64,000 nucleotides of DNA. Origin: Purpureocillium takamizusanense. Lineage: Eukaryota; Ascomycota; Sordariomycetes; Hypocreales; Ophiocordycipitaceae. The notes below the pieces were generated by a model. The model made no database searches. It saw only the letters and a program-made list of their open reading frames with translations, and had not been told where the DNA came from. Positions within the stretch are counted from its first letter, which is position 1. The number at the start of each line of letters is the position of its first letter. Location: NCBI RefSeq assembly GCF_022605165.1, contig NC_063068.1:3596001-3660000 (forward strand), written 5' to 3'. Below, piece after piece: positions 10,771 to 20,787 of the stretch. The position numbers and the translations under genes were made by a program.

Positions 10771-12429
10771 ATGCCATCTGCGGTAGCCACAGCGGCGGGC
10801 GAGCTGAGCAATGCCGTGGCAGACGTCAACAGTCATGAGCACTATGAGTCAAACGCAAACGACGTGGGCTTCGTCACTGATGCTGAGTCGATCCCCTCGC
10901 ATCAGCTGGGGGTCAAACCCTTGGGCAATCGCTACCTTTCAAATGCGCCTAATGCGAGAGCTAGCATCGGGTTTTGGGCCATGATGCCTGACGAGTTGCT
11001 CACTGGCATCCTGGAGCACTTTGGCAAACCAGACCTTGTCAGACTAGGTTCCACGTGCAAATTTCTCTACGCCTTCTGCCACCTAGAAGAATTTTGGAAG
11101 GCGTTGTTTCTTCAGTAAGTTTGCTCATGCTACTCTTTGGATTTGCACATACTTTCGAATACCCGCGTGAGACCTGTCGCACATGTGTACTCCATGCTCG
11201 CTTGCTGGCTGTCCTGTGGAAGCAACCATCATGATGCTAACATCCTATCGTCCAGGCTTCCGGCTGAAATAAGCCAATCGCTGAGATGGCGAGGCACTTG
11301 GAGGAGAACGCTGATGAACCTGAGCAAGGAGTCTGAAGCCACCGTCGACTGCAGCAATGTCTTCTCCGACGTCTTACACCGGCCATTCGCCTGCTCCAAT
11401 ATTAATTTGAGGCAGTTCATCCGCAATATACCGAAGGCAAATCAGATCCGCCGCTTTGACAATCTTACATACGACCAGTATGCCGAGCGATGGACCGAGC
11501 AGCCCTTCGTCCTGACGGAATGCATCCAAGAATGGCCCGTCACTTCTACGTGGACAATCAATAGTCTTCTGGCCGATTACGGCGAAGTCGAGTTTCGAGC
11601 CGAGGCAGTGGATTGGAGTTTCTCAAGGTATTGCGATTATATGCGGGACAACATCGACGAGAGCCCACTCTACCTTTTTGATCGCAAATTTGCAGAAAAG
11701 ATGGGCATCAAGATCGGAAACCATTCAGACGCAGCGTACTGGAAGCCAGATTGCTTCGGGCCCGATCTCTTCGAAGTGCTCGGACAGGAGCGTCCAGCCC
11801 ATCGTTGGCTAATTGTCGGGCCGGAGAGGAGTGGTTCGACATTCCACAAGGACCCCAACGGCACGAGTGCATGGAACGCGGTTATCCAAGGGTCCAAGTA
11901 CTGGATCATGTTTCCGCCTGCTGCGCAAGTTCCTGGAGTATACGTATCTGAGGACAGCAGCGAAGTCACGAGCCCCCTCAGCATCGCCGAGTGGCTTCTA
12001 ACCTTTCATCATGAGGCGCGTCAACTGCCCGAGTGTATCGAAGGCATATGCGAGGCTGGAGAGATCCTCCATGTTCCAAGCGGCTGGTGGCACCTCGTTG
12101 TGAATCTTGAGAGCGGCATCGCTCTGACGCAGAATTTCGTTCCGCAGTCACCGAGCTTAAACCTGCTGTCAGAAGTCCTTTCGTTCCTGAAAGACAAGCC
12201 GGACCAGGTCTCCGGGTTTGACAAGGACGTTGCGAACCCTTATGAGCTTTTCATCGAAAGGCTCCGCGCGAAAGATCCTGAGGTGCTGGGGAAAGCATTG
12301 GAAGTGGTGGATAGGAAGAGTGGCAAGAAGCGAAAGTGGAATGCGGCCGTGGGCCACGATGAAGAGGCTCAGGTAACTGGAGGCTTCAGTTTTGGATTTG
12401 GCGGCGATGACGAAGCCGAGGTGCCTTGA
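10771..12429 (+). CDS. F-box and JmjC domain protein
   Basis: A predicted Fe(II)/2-oxoglutarate-dependent oxygenase fused to an F-box. Two exons, 10771-11114 and 11256-12429 (141-nt intron, donor GTAAGT), give 505 aa. Residues about 67-112 form the F-box (MMPDELLTGILEHF, then a leucine/cysteine-rich helix). The JmjC core follows, with metal ligands predicted as H312 and D314 (HKD) and H394 in the GWWH motif; the order STFHKD ... HVPSGWWH ... TQNF resembles JMJD6-type enzymes. The C-terminus carries a basic KSGKKRKW stretch, a possible nuclear signal, and ends acidic. The F-box would suggest recruitment to an SCF ligase, while JMJD6-like enzymes hydroxylate lysines or demethylate; the real substrate cannot be read from sequence. 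Start ATG is the first in frame, in context GCCATGC. Confidence 0.92.
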
Positions 12430-13977
12430 GCGCGCCTATGTCATGAAAATGAAAGACTGCCGGCGGGTTGCACGACTTGCGTGCCGTGAATGTGTAGACG
12501 TCTTGTCGCTAAGCCCCCTCAGAAGTATACCTGGCTGAGCCAAAACGCACAAACAACCGCGCGCGTCTCATCGAGGCCGGCAGAGGCCAGCAAATGATGC
12601 CGTGGGGGGGGGGGGGCAGGGTGACGCTGCGCAGTCCATGTGTCAAGGGCCAACCCCTGTTGAGGGGGTGGGCTCTTTCACGGGACCTGGCAAGCATCAC
12701 TGGCGCATCCTCCTGCGTCCAGTACCTAGTACGCACTGTACTTTGGAGTAGATCGCACAAGCTTGGCGAGCAACAATAAATCAATAACGTGACCAACCAT
12801 GGCCTTCGTCCAAGGCGGATGGTGACGGGAAGGCGCGCCGCAACCAAGGCACGCGCAGCAGCGGCACCACGCCAAATGAAGCTCGCACGTGCTTGCGTCA
12901 AGGCGTTGCTGAAACGCGGTGCTCGGGAGGCAAGCCGCTGCTGGCACGGGTGCCTCGCCAGGGCAGTGTGTTGCGGTACCCACCTAAGTTACCTTTGTAA
13001 CTTGCGGTAGTACCTCCGGTGCAGTATGATGATATGCTGGTCTTGATAAGGTATGATGGACGTAAGGGGCTTTGGGTGACTGCCTACTAGATCACTGGGG
13101 CAGGTTTTAGCCTCCAGCCAGCTGGACTGACAAGACACCTCACAGGCTGCACCCCCCCGCCTCCACTGGGCTGACTTGACTTATAGTACTTAGTAGGTAG
13201 TGAATTGGGGGCCCGGTACTAGACGAGCAGCACCACCTCAGACGCGGCGCCAACGCCGACTCCACCACGCGCTGCGGGGCCTCCGCTGCTGGGTTGTCCT
13301 CACCTTCGACCTCGACCTCGACCTCGGGCTCTTTTCCCTTCTCTTGCCGCCTTGTTGCTGTCGCCGCCAAATCGCTGCGAGCGCCGCCTCTGCTCCCGCA
13401 CCGCCAAAGCAGGCACCGGGCTCGTGCGACACACGCCAGGGAACATCGGGAACGCACGCACTCTGCCAGCTTCCTTGTCGTTCGCCGCGGAGCCTCGGCG
13501 GCGCAATGTGAGCTTCTTCTAGGCCTGTGTTCCGCTGTTCCTCACCAGCCCGATCTGCGCCTCCGCCTCCGCCTCGCCTTCGTTTTTGACTTTTCCTGCT
13601 TGCGCATCCGCCGACCTTCCTCGGTGCTTAAGCATCAATCCGTTTGTTTTTTGATCTCAGGTGCGGGCTCTAGTCCCCCGCCCGGCTCTGTTACCTGCAC
13701 CGTGTCCAGTCGCCGACGCGTCACAGAGTCTAGCATAGCACTGACAAGCCAACTTCGCCGAACAGCTGCAACCATTCGTGTCGTGCTTATCTTTGCCCAG
13801 CTCGACCGCTAGAAGGGACGGCCTACACCAGATATTCGCCGGCCCCCGTTTGGCAGCCCGCGAAAACCACCCGACACCACGCCAGTTTCCCTCGCGCCGG
13901 TGATACCACACCTACCTCCTTCATCAACGTCCACCCGACATCTTCGCGGCCAACCCTCCGCAGAGGGGCCTTGCATC
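12430..13977. promoter_or_regulatory. Intergenic and upstream region of the CCCH/Smr gene
   Basis: This 1.55-kb region runs from the JmjC stop to the next start codon. It holds a run of 13 G at 12604-12616 and CT-rich DNA at about 13290-13640 (CTCGACCTCGACCTC and CCTCCGCCTCCGCCTC repeats) typical of fungal promoters and 5' leaders. A possible leader intron cannot be excluded. Open frames here are Ser/Arg-rich shadows. Confidence 0.45.
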
Positions 13978-16298
13978 ATGGTCTCGGACGAACATTACGA
14001 ACTATGCCTGCCTATATTGCAGGATTCTACTCTCGAGGATGAGGATAAGACCGACAGACTCGAGGAGCTCCTCAAGAAAGAGACAAACCTCACAGGCACG
14101 TCGCTAGACAATGTCGTACTCGACGCCCTATGGCGATATCGCGAGGCCGGGGGTGCGTCGACTTCCCCTACTCCCATCAGGCAGTCGATCCTCCGCCGGC
14201 CGTCCCCCGCCTCGTGGCGTGGATCTCCCACGCCCCTGTCCGGGTCGCCGCGTCTCGGTGTGAGCCCGCTGGCTCCTCCTGGATTTGTGCCTTCAACATT
14301 TGGCCGGGCCAAATCGTCAACAGCGTCGCCGTTTTCATCTCCACGCGCATCTCCTCGTCTAGCGCTTGCCACGCCCGTCATCCCCCATAGCCCGAACCTC
14401 AACGCCTATGAGTTCGCAAGCGACTCCACGCCTGCCACGGAAATTCTAGGGGAGTACCAGGCCGAGAACGTGGAGTGGCTGGTAAGCGACGATGCAGCTA
14501 GTGTTTCCTCGTCGGTGGGAACTCCGAGCGGTCTCAACGCCGCGGCGCCAGAGTTTTCTTCCATGTCGTCGCAGCAGATCGACATGTCTCCGTACGATAT
14601 GCTGCGGTCAATACTCGGACAGGCCCGCACAGACGAAGAGATCGAGTCCGCCTTGGCCATGCATGGGTATGACCTAAGTGCCACTATCGCTGCAATCATG
14701 GAGGCCCAGGGCCAGGAAGGTGGCTTGGCACCTGTGCCCGTTGATGAACCCAAGGGCGTCTTGATCGGCAAGTCAATCTACTCGGAAGGTCGCCCTTCAA
14801 CACCCTCTGGTCCTCAGAAGTCTGGCGTCATATGCAAATTCTTCATGTCCACGGGTCAATGTCTCCGTGCGGACTGCCGCTTCAGCCACGAGCTGAGCAG
14901 CCATTTATGCAAGTGAGTCAATTCTCTTTCTACCTCCTACCCCGTTTGGTTCAACGGCTGGAATTGGCGCGTTTAGCTGACACTATGATGACTAGGTATT
15001 GGGTGACGGGAAATTGCCTTGCTGGCGATACTTGCATCTTCTCACACGACCCTTCAAAGCTGCTAAGCAAGCTGTCGCTCGAGGACGCTAGTACCAACAA
15101 GGGCCAAGGTAACCCCCAGCTACATGACCCGAACTCCTTCCCAGCCCTCCAGCAAGACAGCCCGTCTTTGCGGCCCGCGACTTTGGCTGTTGCATCATTC
15201 AACCCCCCGCCCGGCCCACGAAGCATTCATGGCACGGAGAGCCCGCGGCTAAGATCCCGGCCTGGTAGCCGTCAGCAGGCTAAGGACATCACCACGTCTG
15301 CTCCAGCTATAGATGATAATGAGGCCTTTCCATCCCTTGGCTCCGTGTCCGTTCGGCAAGGGAAGAAACATCACGGGAAGCGAGGCGGTCACGGCCACAA
15401 CCACAAGGAGAATCTTGCCCCAAGCTCGCTAGCGGACATTGTCAAGCGGTCGCCATCGCCCGTCCCGGGCCCGTCCCGTCCCGAGTCCAGGAGGTCTGGG
15501 ACGAACGGAGCTGCAACCTCTGGCCGGACTGGCGAAAATAGTCCGGCCGCCCAGGCCATTCCGAGCCCCAAGCACATCCCCTGGCTGGAAACGGGCGAGC
15601 GGGCCAACAAGGCCTACCTGAAGGCTCGCCAAGAAGCTATCAAGCACGGCGGCCTTCGAAACAAGTTTCTTCAGAGGTATTTTAGTCATGACACGATGCG
15701 CAAAATTGCAGCCTGCTGACGGATACACAGCGCCGCGCAAGCGTGGAACCGTAATGATGCGAGAGCCGCCAAGGCCTTGAGCCTTCGAGGACAGAGCGAG
15801 AACGATTTGATGCGCAAAGCACATCGGGAGGCGGCGCGCGAGCTCTACGAACACCGGAACAAAGGCGGCCTTGGCAATTCTTTGGAGATCTACGTCGACT
15901 TGCACGGCCTCCACCCCGAGGAAGCGGTCGAGTATCTCGAGAAGGTCCTGATGGAGAACAGCAAGGAATCCAAACCAGTCTATGCCATCACGGGCACCGG
16001 CCACCATAGCAAGAACGGCAAGGATAAGGTGGGCAGGGCTATCCGCAATTTCCTCAACGAATGGCGGTATGCGTATCGGGAGTTCTCTGTGCCGGGGGAT
16101 CGCAACAGCATGGGAGGCATCTTGGGCATCGACGGCCGTAGCTGGGACAAGTCGCTCATGCGAGACGGAGGAGGGGGCGCCGCGCTCAGCGATGAGAAGG
16201 AGGAGGTTGATATTCTGAGCCAGGGCGTGGAGATTGGAGACGGCAAGGTCAGGCTGCTCGTACGGGATCCCCCCAAGGGCCCAAGCGGCAAGCGGTGA
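13978..16298 (+). CDS. CCCH zinc-finger protein with DUF1771-Smr C-terminus
   Basis: A probable RNA-binding protein, possibly an Smr nuclease in mRNA quality control. Exons 13978-14912, 14996-15676 and 15731-16298 give 727 aa. An N-terminal helical region precedes a Ser/Pro-rich linker; residues about 205-240 (DMLRSILGQARTDEEIESAL) look like a CUE-type ubiquitin-binding helix bundle. Two CCCH fingers follow, C-x8-C-x4-C-x3-H and C-x7-C-x5-C-x3-H, with the first intron splitting their junction. A disordered linker with a His/Lys-rich block (GKKHHGKRGGHGHNHK) leads to a DUF1771 helix (about 541-583) and the Smr domain from about 590, with DLHGLHP at 595-601 and the later TGTGHHSKNG loop. Smr domains with DLHG and TGxGxHS motifs can have endonuclease activity; activity here is inferred. 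Start chosen at ATG 13978 (context ATCATGG), since the frame upstream is leader-like. Confidence 0.92.
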
Positions 16299-17310
16299 CG
16301 TTTAGGAACGAAACCCGTAAAAAGAGAAAACCCAGACTTATCCAGATGAAGAAAGGACGCTCCACACTAGCTTGCGCGAAGCTGTCTTCGGTGTTTGTGT
16401 GTAGACTTGAAGTCTCCAAGACACTAAATCGCACATCAGGCGAGAGCATTGGGGTCTCAACTGGCGGAAGTCGTCGGGGGGTTAGTAGTTGTACATGGTC
16501 GTCCTGGTTGCCGACACTGCGAATGCTAAGCCGAGACGCGTCGGCCCCCGGGCTGTATTAAAGCGCTTGGGCTTAAGAATCCCGAAACATAAGGTAGGCG
16601 CTACCGGTGCAACGCTGAGGCGCTGAGCCTCGCGCGGCCTGACGTAAGTCTGACCCTCTAACAAGCTACGTATCGACCCGACAGGGTAATAAAGCCCCAG
16701 GTTCTAATTCCGCCGTTGAAAGTGCCCACGTAGTTGTTCGTCATCTCTGCGTTGCCGCGTACTCTTCGACTTGCACAGACCGCTACCAGAACAATTTCCT
16801 TGAGCCGGGACGCCCATTGCAGCATCGCCTGTCCTCGTCCCAGCAGAGGAGACAAAGAAGGGCCGCCCACCACGACCGTACCCGCGACTCACGATTTTGA
16901 CCGAGAGGACCGACGGCTGACCCTTGCCATTGTGGAGCCGAGACGCCCGAACAGGGGGACGCTGCTGCAGGCACGACGTGGAGCTGAAGGTTGAGCAGGA
17001 TCGAGAACGCATTACCGTCGCATCATCTCTCTTTCTCTGTTCCCTCTCTCTCATCGCACGAAATCCATACGTACGCGATTGCTCCGACGTCAGACACGCA
17101 GCTCGCGATCGGCATGGCACAGAGAGCCGACCAGGGGCTCTGATTGATCTGCAACCTACCGTCGCTGGGCGCTGTCGATCGAACCGGCCTCCAGGTGGAC
17201 TCGACGACGACGCTTCGCGGCTGGAAGAACCCTCCACCACAGCGACTGCATAAACATACACGCGCGCGCGCGCACGCACGCACGCACACATACATACACA
17301 TATATCCGCA
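16299..17310. promoter_or_regulatory. Upstream region of TVP38
   Basis: This 1-kb region follows the CCCH/Smr stop and precedes the TVP38 start. Its end is a 52-nt perfectly alternating purine/pyrimidine tract at 17254-17305, described separately. Other frames here are unconvincing. Confidence 0.5.
17254..17305 (+). repeat. 52-nt alternating purine-pyrimidine tract
   Basis: From A17254 to T17305 every base alternates purine and pyrimidine: CG repeats at about 17261-17272, then CACG, CA, TACA and TATA units. It ends five bases before the TVP38 ATG, so it lies in the 5' UTR or core promoter. Such sequences can adopt Z-DNA under negative supercoiling and are prone to length change. Confidence 0.9.
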
Positions 17311-18611
17311 ATGCCAACGCCGGGATACGCTGCCGTCAACGGCAGCGGCGGCGGCGGCGGCAGCGGCGAGGGAGGCGGCCGTGGCCAGAGCCGCTCGCCG
17401 CAGCCAGCAGACTCGTCCTCGGCGTCGAGCTCGGCCAGGTCGTCGCCGGCCCCAATGGCACGGTGGTCACGGCACGAGATGGCCTCGTCGCGGCGGCGGC
17501 TCTCGGACCGCGCGCACCGCACGCGCAACTCTTACCACCCGCGCGAACTCGCCCGCCGCGGGTGGAAGCTCTACCTGTCGTGGAGCGAGCAGGTCGTCGC
17601 CACCTACATGCGCCTCTCGCCGCTCTACCGCGCCCTGGCCGCGCTCGCCTGCGTCCTCGGCTGGGTCCTCCTCATCCTCGTCCTCGTCTACTCGCACCGC
17701 TTCTTCGCCTGGCTGGCCCCTTACTCCAAGTCGTGGCGCGCCCGCCCCGGCGGCTGGCTGCTCATCTTCTTCCTCATCTTCGTGACGGCCTTCCCGCCCG
17801 TCATTGGCTACTCCACCGCCACCACCATCTCGGGCTTCGTGTACGGGTTCCCCCTCGGCTGGCCCATTGCCGCGTCGGCGTGCGTCCTCGGCAGCTTGTG
17901 CGCCTTCCTTGCGAGCAGGACGGTGCTCAGCGGCTACGTTGACCGCATGGTCGGCCGGGACCACCGCTTCGTCGCGCTCGGGCAGGTGCTCCGTCACGAG
18001 GGCATCTTATACCTGACCGGCATTCGATTCTGTCCGCTGCCATTCAGTCTTAGCAATGGCTTCTTGGCCACGATCCCGAGCATCAGCCCAATGTCCTTTG
18101 CCGTCTCCACCGCTTTGTCAAGGTTCGGCCCCAGCGCCCCCCCCCTTTATCGTCCTTGATTAATCCTCAGCTCTTCAACCTGTTGACCACGGTGAACAGC
18201 CCCAAGCTTCTAGTCCACGTCTTCATCGGTAGCCGCCTCGCCGTGCTCGCCGAGCAAGGCGACTCCATGACCGCCGGCGACAAAGCCATCAACTACCTCA
18301 GCATGGCCATTGGCGGCGTCATTGGGATCCTCGTCGGCCTCGCCATCTACCGCCGCACCATGGCACGGGCCGCCGAGCTGCAGCGCGAAGAGGGCGGCTC
18401 GGCTGACGAGCTCGCGGCGGCCGAGGACGGTGATGCTGGGTACGACGACACGGACGCGACGCTGCTGGATCCCGAGGACGCCGCGGCCGTCATGTCCGAT
18501 GACGACCTGTCGCTGTGGGACACCCAAGGCGCGGACTCATGGGGCGAAGGCTACCATGACGACATGGCCGACGACGTACAAAAGACGAAGAGGAATGGCG
18601 CCAGTAATTGA
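17311..18611 (+). CDS. TVP38: Golgi membrane protein Tvp38 (VTT/DedA family)
   Basis: Tvp38 proteins are multi-pass Golgi/endosomal membrane proteins of the VTT (SNARE-associated, DedA) family, related to lipid scramblases. Exons 17311-18122 and 18200-18611 (77-nt intron, joining STALS to SPKLLVHVFIGSRL) give 407 aa. The N-terminal ~105 residues are Gly/Ser/Arg-rich and disordered. Hydrophobic segments follow around residues 111-131, 146-167, 176-208 and in the second exon (YLSMAIGGVIGILVGLAIY). Family signatures seen are PPVIGYS ... GFVYGFPLGW, the RFCPLPFSLSNGF segment and FIGSRL. The last ~70 residues are acidic (DDTDATLLDPED ... DDDLSLWD). An earlier acceptor at the CCTCAG near 18170 would put a stop in frame, so the later acceptor was chosen. 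Confidence 0.93.
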
Positions 18612-19006
18612 AACCTCTTTTCCGCCGATGGCCAGTTTTCAGCGTCTCGTGTTTTCAATACAAATAGAGCATAACGTTTGGGCTTTGCTTTGGCATATAT
18701 GGGTCAATAGACAAGATAGGCGCTAGTTGGCTGCGCATTGCTTCATATACATTAAGTGCCAATAGAGATGGAGAAAAGAAGGTATGGGCGCATGTGATAC
18801 AAGTCATCATCATTATAGTAACTATCATCGATCCATATGCCCATCAATGAAAGTGATTCCCTGTTCCAAAATGCCCTTACGGGTTCCAAACGCCGTCGCT
18901 GATTCAAAGTAAAGGCCGTGTGATCTATACACATCACGCCTTGGTAAAATGTGCGGGAAAAGCTCGCTGCGCAGTAAAAAGAAATCAAAGAAGACCCGTG
19001 TGGAAG
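18612..19006. other. Convergent intergenic region
   Basis: This is 395 bp of comparatively AT-rich sequence between convergent stops, consistent with two 3' UTRs. I see nothing else. Confidence 0.6.
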
Positions 19007-20787
19007 TTACTGATTCCCACGAAACTGGTTCATGAACTGTAGAGCCTCGTTCATGGGGTACCCGATGAAGACGGGTCCAGTAAAGACCATTTGAGGCACA
19101 CCACCACCATTCTCTTTCAACCCCGCAGGATTGATGAACGCAGGCTGAGGAATCGGAGTAGGAACAGAATTAGTGGTCGCTCGTCCCGTTGTGAAGGGTG
19201 ACTCCGCATCAGCGGCACTTGGTCCCGGGATGGCCTTTTCCTCTGATTTTGCCGCGGCCGCAAGTTCTTTCAGGGCCGCAAGCTTGATATGATCGAAAGG
19301 ACACTTGCCAACGCCCTTGGATGGTAGCTGTAGTGGCTGAAGCGGACTTGGTATCCGAACTGGCGCAGCAGGCGGCGACCTGGGGTGGTCGTTCTCAGGC
19401 CCAGACATCTCGTAGATTGGAACCGAAATGCCCCAAGGCCGACTGGGCGACTCCCCCACGCGAACTTCCTTGAGCGGCCGATCAAAATGGCTCTGGCGAT
19501 CGGCGTCAACCTGGACCAGTTCCTCGTCCACATGTGGTGCGGCAGTTGCTGTCACGGCGTGGGCCCAGTTCTCAACGCGCTCGTTTGACGCCCGGTCAAC
19601 ATCACTGCGCCGACGCTGCTGCTGCTGTTGCTCCTCCTCGGGAAGCATAGGTTGATGGAGCTGACTAAGACCCTCAATCATGCTTACAATGTTGCCGTAT
19701 TTGGAGTCCAACTTCTTCATCTGATCCTCGCTCTTCTGGTAGCGTCGCAGACACACTTCATGGCTGCGCGGCAGCTCGTGTTTGTGCGTCTCGACGTAAT
19801 GTGCAATCTCTTCAGGTGAGTGCCTGTCCATGAAGCGAATGGGACATTTGCTGGCTCCGGTGCCACTCGGAGGCGGCTGTGACGCGGACTCTTCGTACAT
19901 GGCCATGCAGATAGGATCATCCACGTCGTGATGTTGTTGACCCGTGGCAGGGGCCTCTCCAGACGCCGCTTCGGCACTACCTCCCGCCGCCGTCTTGGAG
20001 AAGGGACATTGCAGATTGCCCTTCTTCCCTTGAACTGTGAAATCTTGTTCAAGAGCCGTCGACATAGACGTGTGGTCGCGAGTAGAGCGCGACAGACTTT
20101 CCCTGCTGGAGCCAGTAGTCTTGCTCGATTCGCCCAGAGAGGCGAGCTGGCTGGCCGCCCGCCGTCCGTCGCGAATGACAAGAGCTAATTGGTGTTGCGA
20201 CTGGGGCGACGAACGATGCGGGAGAGGGACCGGTGAAGTCTCGTCGACCGAGGTATGGGGCGGCAGCTGCAGCTTCGCCAGGGTTTCGGCTATTTCTGGC
20301 GTCGCCGGTGCATATTTGTCGGCCAAATACTGAAACTGATATGAGCCCGCGGCGCGTTAGCTGATGCATCCGTGGTTGAGCCGTGTGGTGATGGAGAGCA
20401 AGCGCAAGTAAACGGTGTATGGAAGGGAAAAGTCATCGTCGCCAAGACCAAAGTTCAAAGTTCAGAGGTGTAAAAAGTTGTCAATCTCGGCAGACGGAGC
20501 TGCTCTTGATCTAGAGCTAATGATATCTCATCATGATTTTGTCTTTGGGCGACGTTCCGAGGGGTCCGGTCTCGGGCATTTAATGAACGGGACCGCGTGT
20601 TTGGAGATGGGAGACGGGCCGGGCAGTAGGGTCGAGTCAGAGGCTGCGTGCAAATTCGACTCACCTGCTCGTGGGCAAAGCGTAACTTATGCTCGAGGAC
20701 CGTCTTGCGATCGGCCAAGTGCTGCACCTCGTCGGCTAGAGCGTTGAAAGCGTCGGCCAGGGTGTGACTGAGTTGGATGTGGTCCAT
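19007..20787 (-). CDS. Conserved fungal protein with Cys-Pro motifs
   Basis: I do not recognise a named domain. Exons 20787-20665 and 20335-19007 (329-nt intron, donor GTGAGT, acceptor ATCAG) give 483 aa. The first exon encodes a well-formed helical start (MDHIQLSHTLADAFNALADEV) that continues as a probable coiled coil into LADKYAP ... ETLAKLQLPP. The rest is Ser/Pro/Gln-rich, with a compact middle region after CPIRFMDRHSPEEIA, containing ELPRSHEVCLRRYQ and helical DQMKKLDSKYGNIVSMIEGL. Cys-Pro pairs occur three times: LQCPFSK, SKCPIRF and GKCPFDH. Cys-Pro dipeptides can act as heme regulatory motifs, but they might equally bind zinc or have no ligand. The C-terminus ends hydrophobic/Asn-rich (FIGYPMNEALQFMNQF). 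An acceptor six bases further on (TTTCAG) would delete FQ only. Confidence 0.8.
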
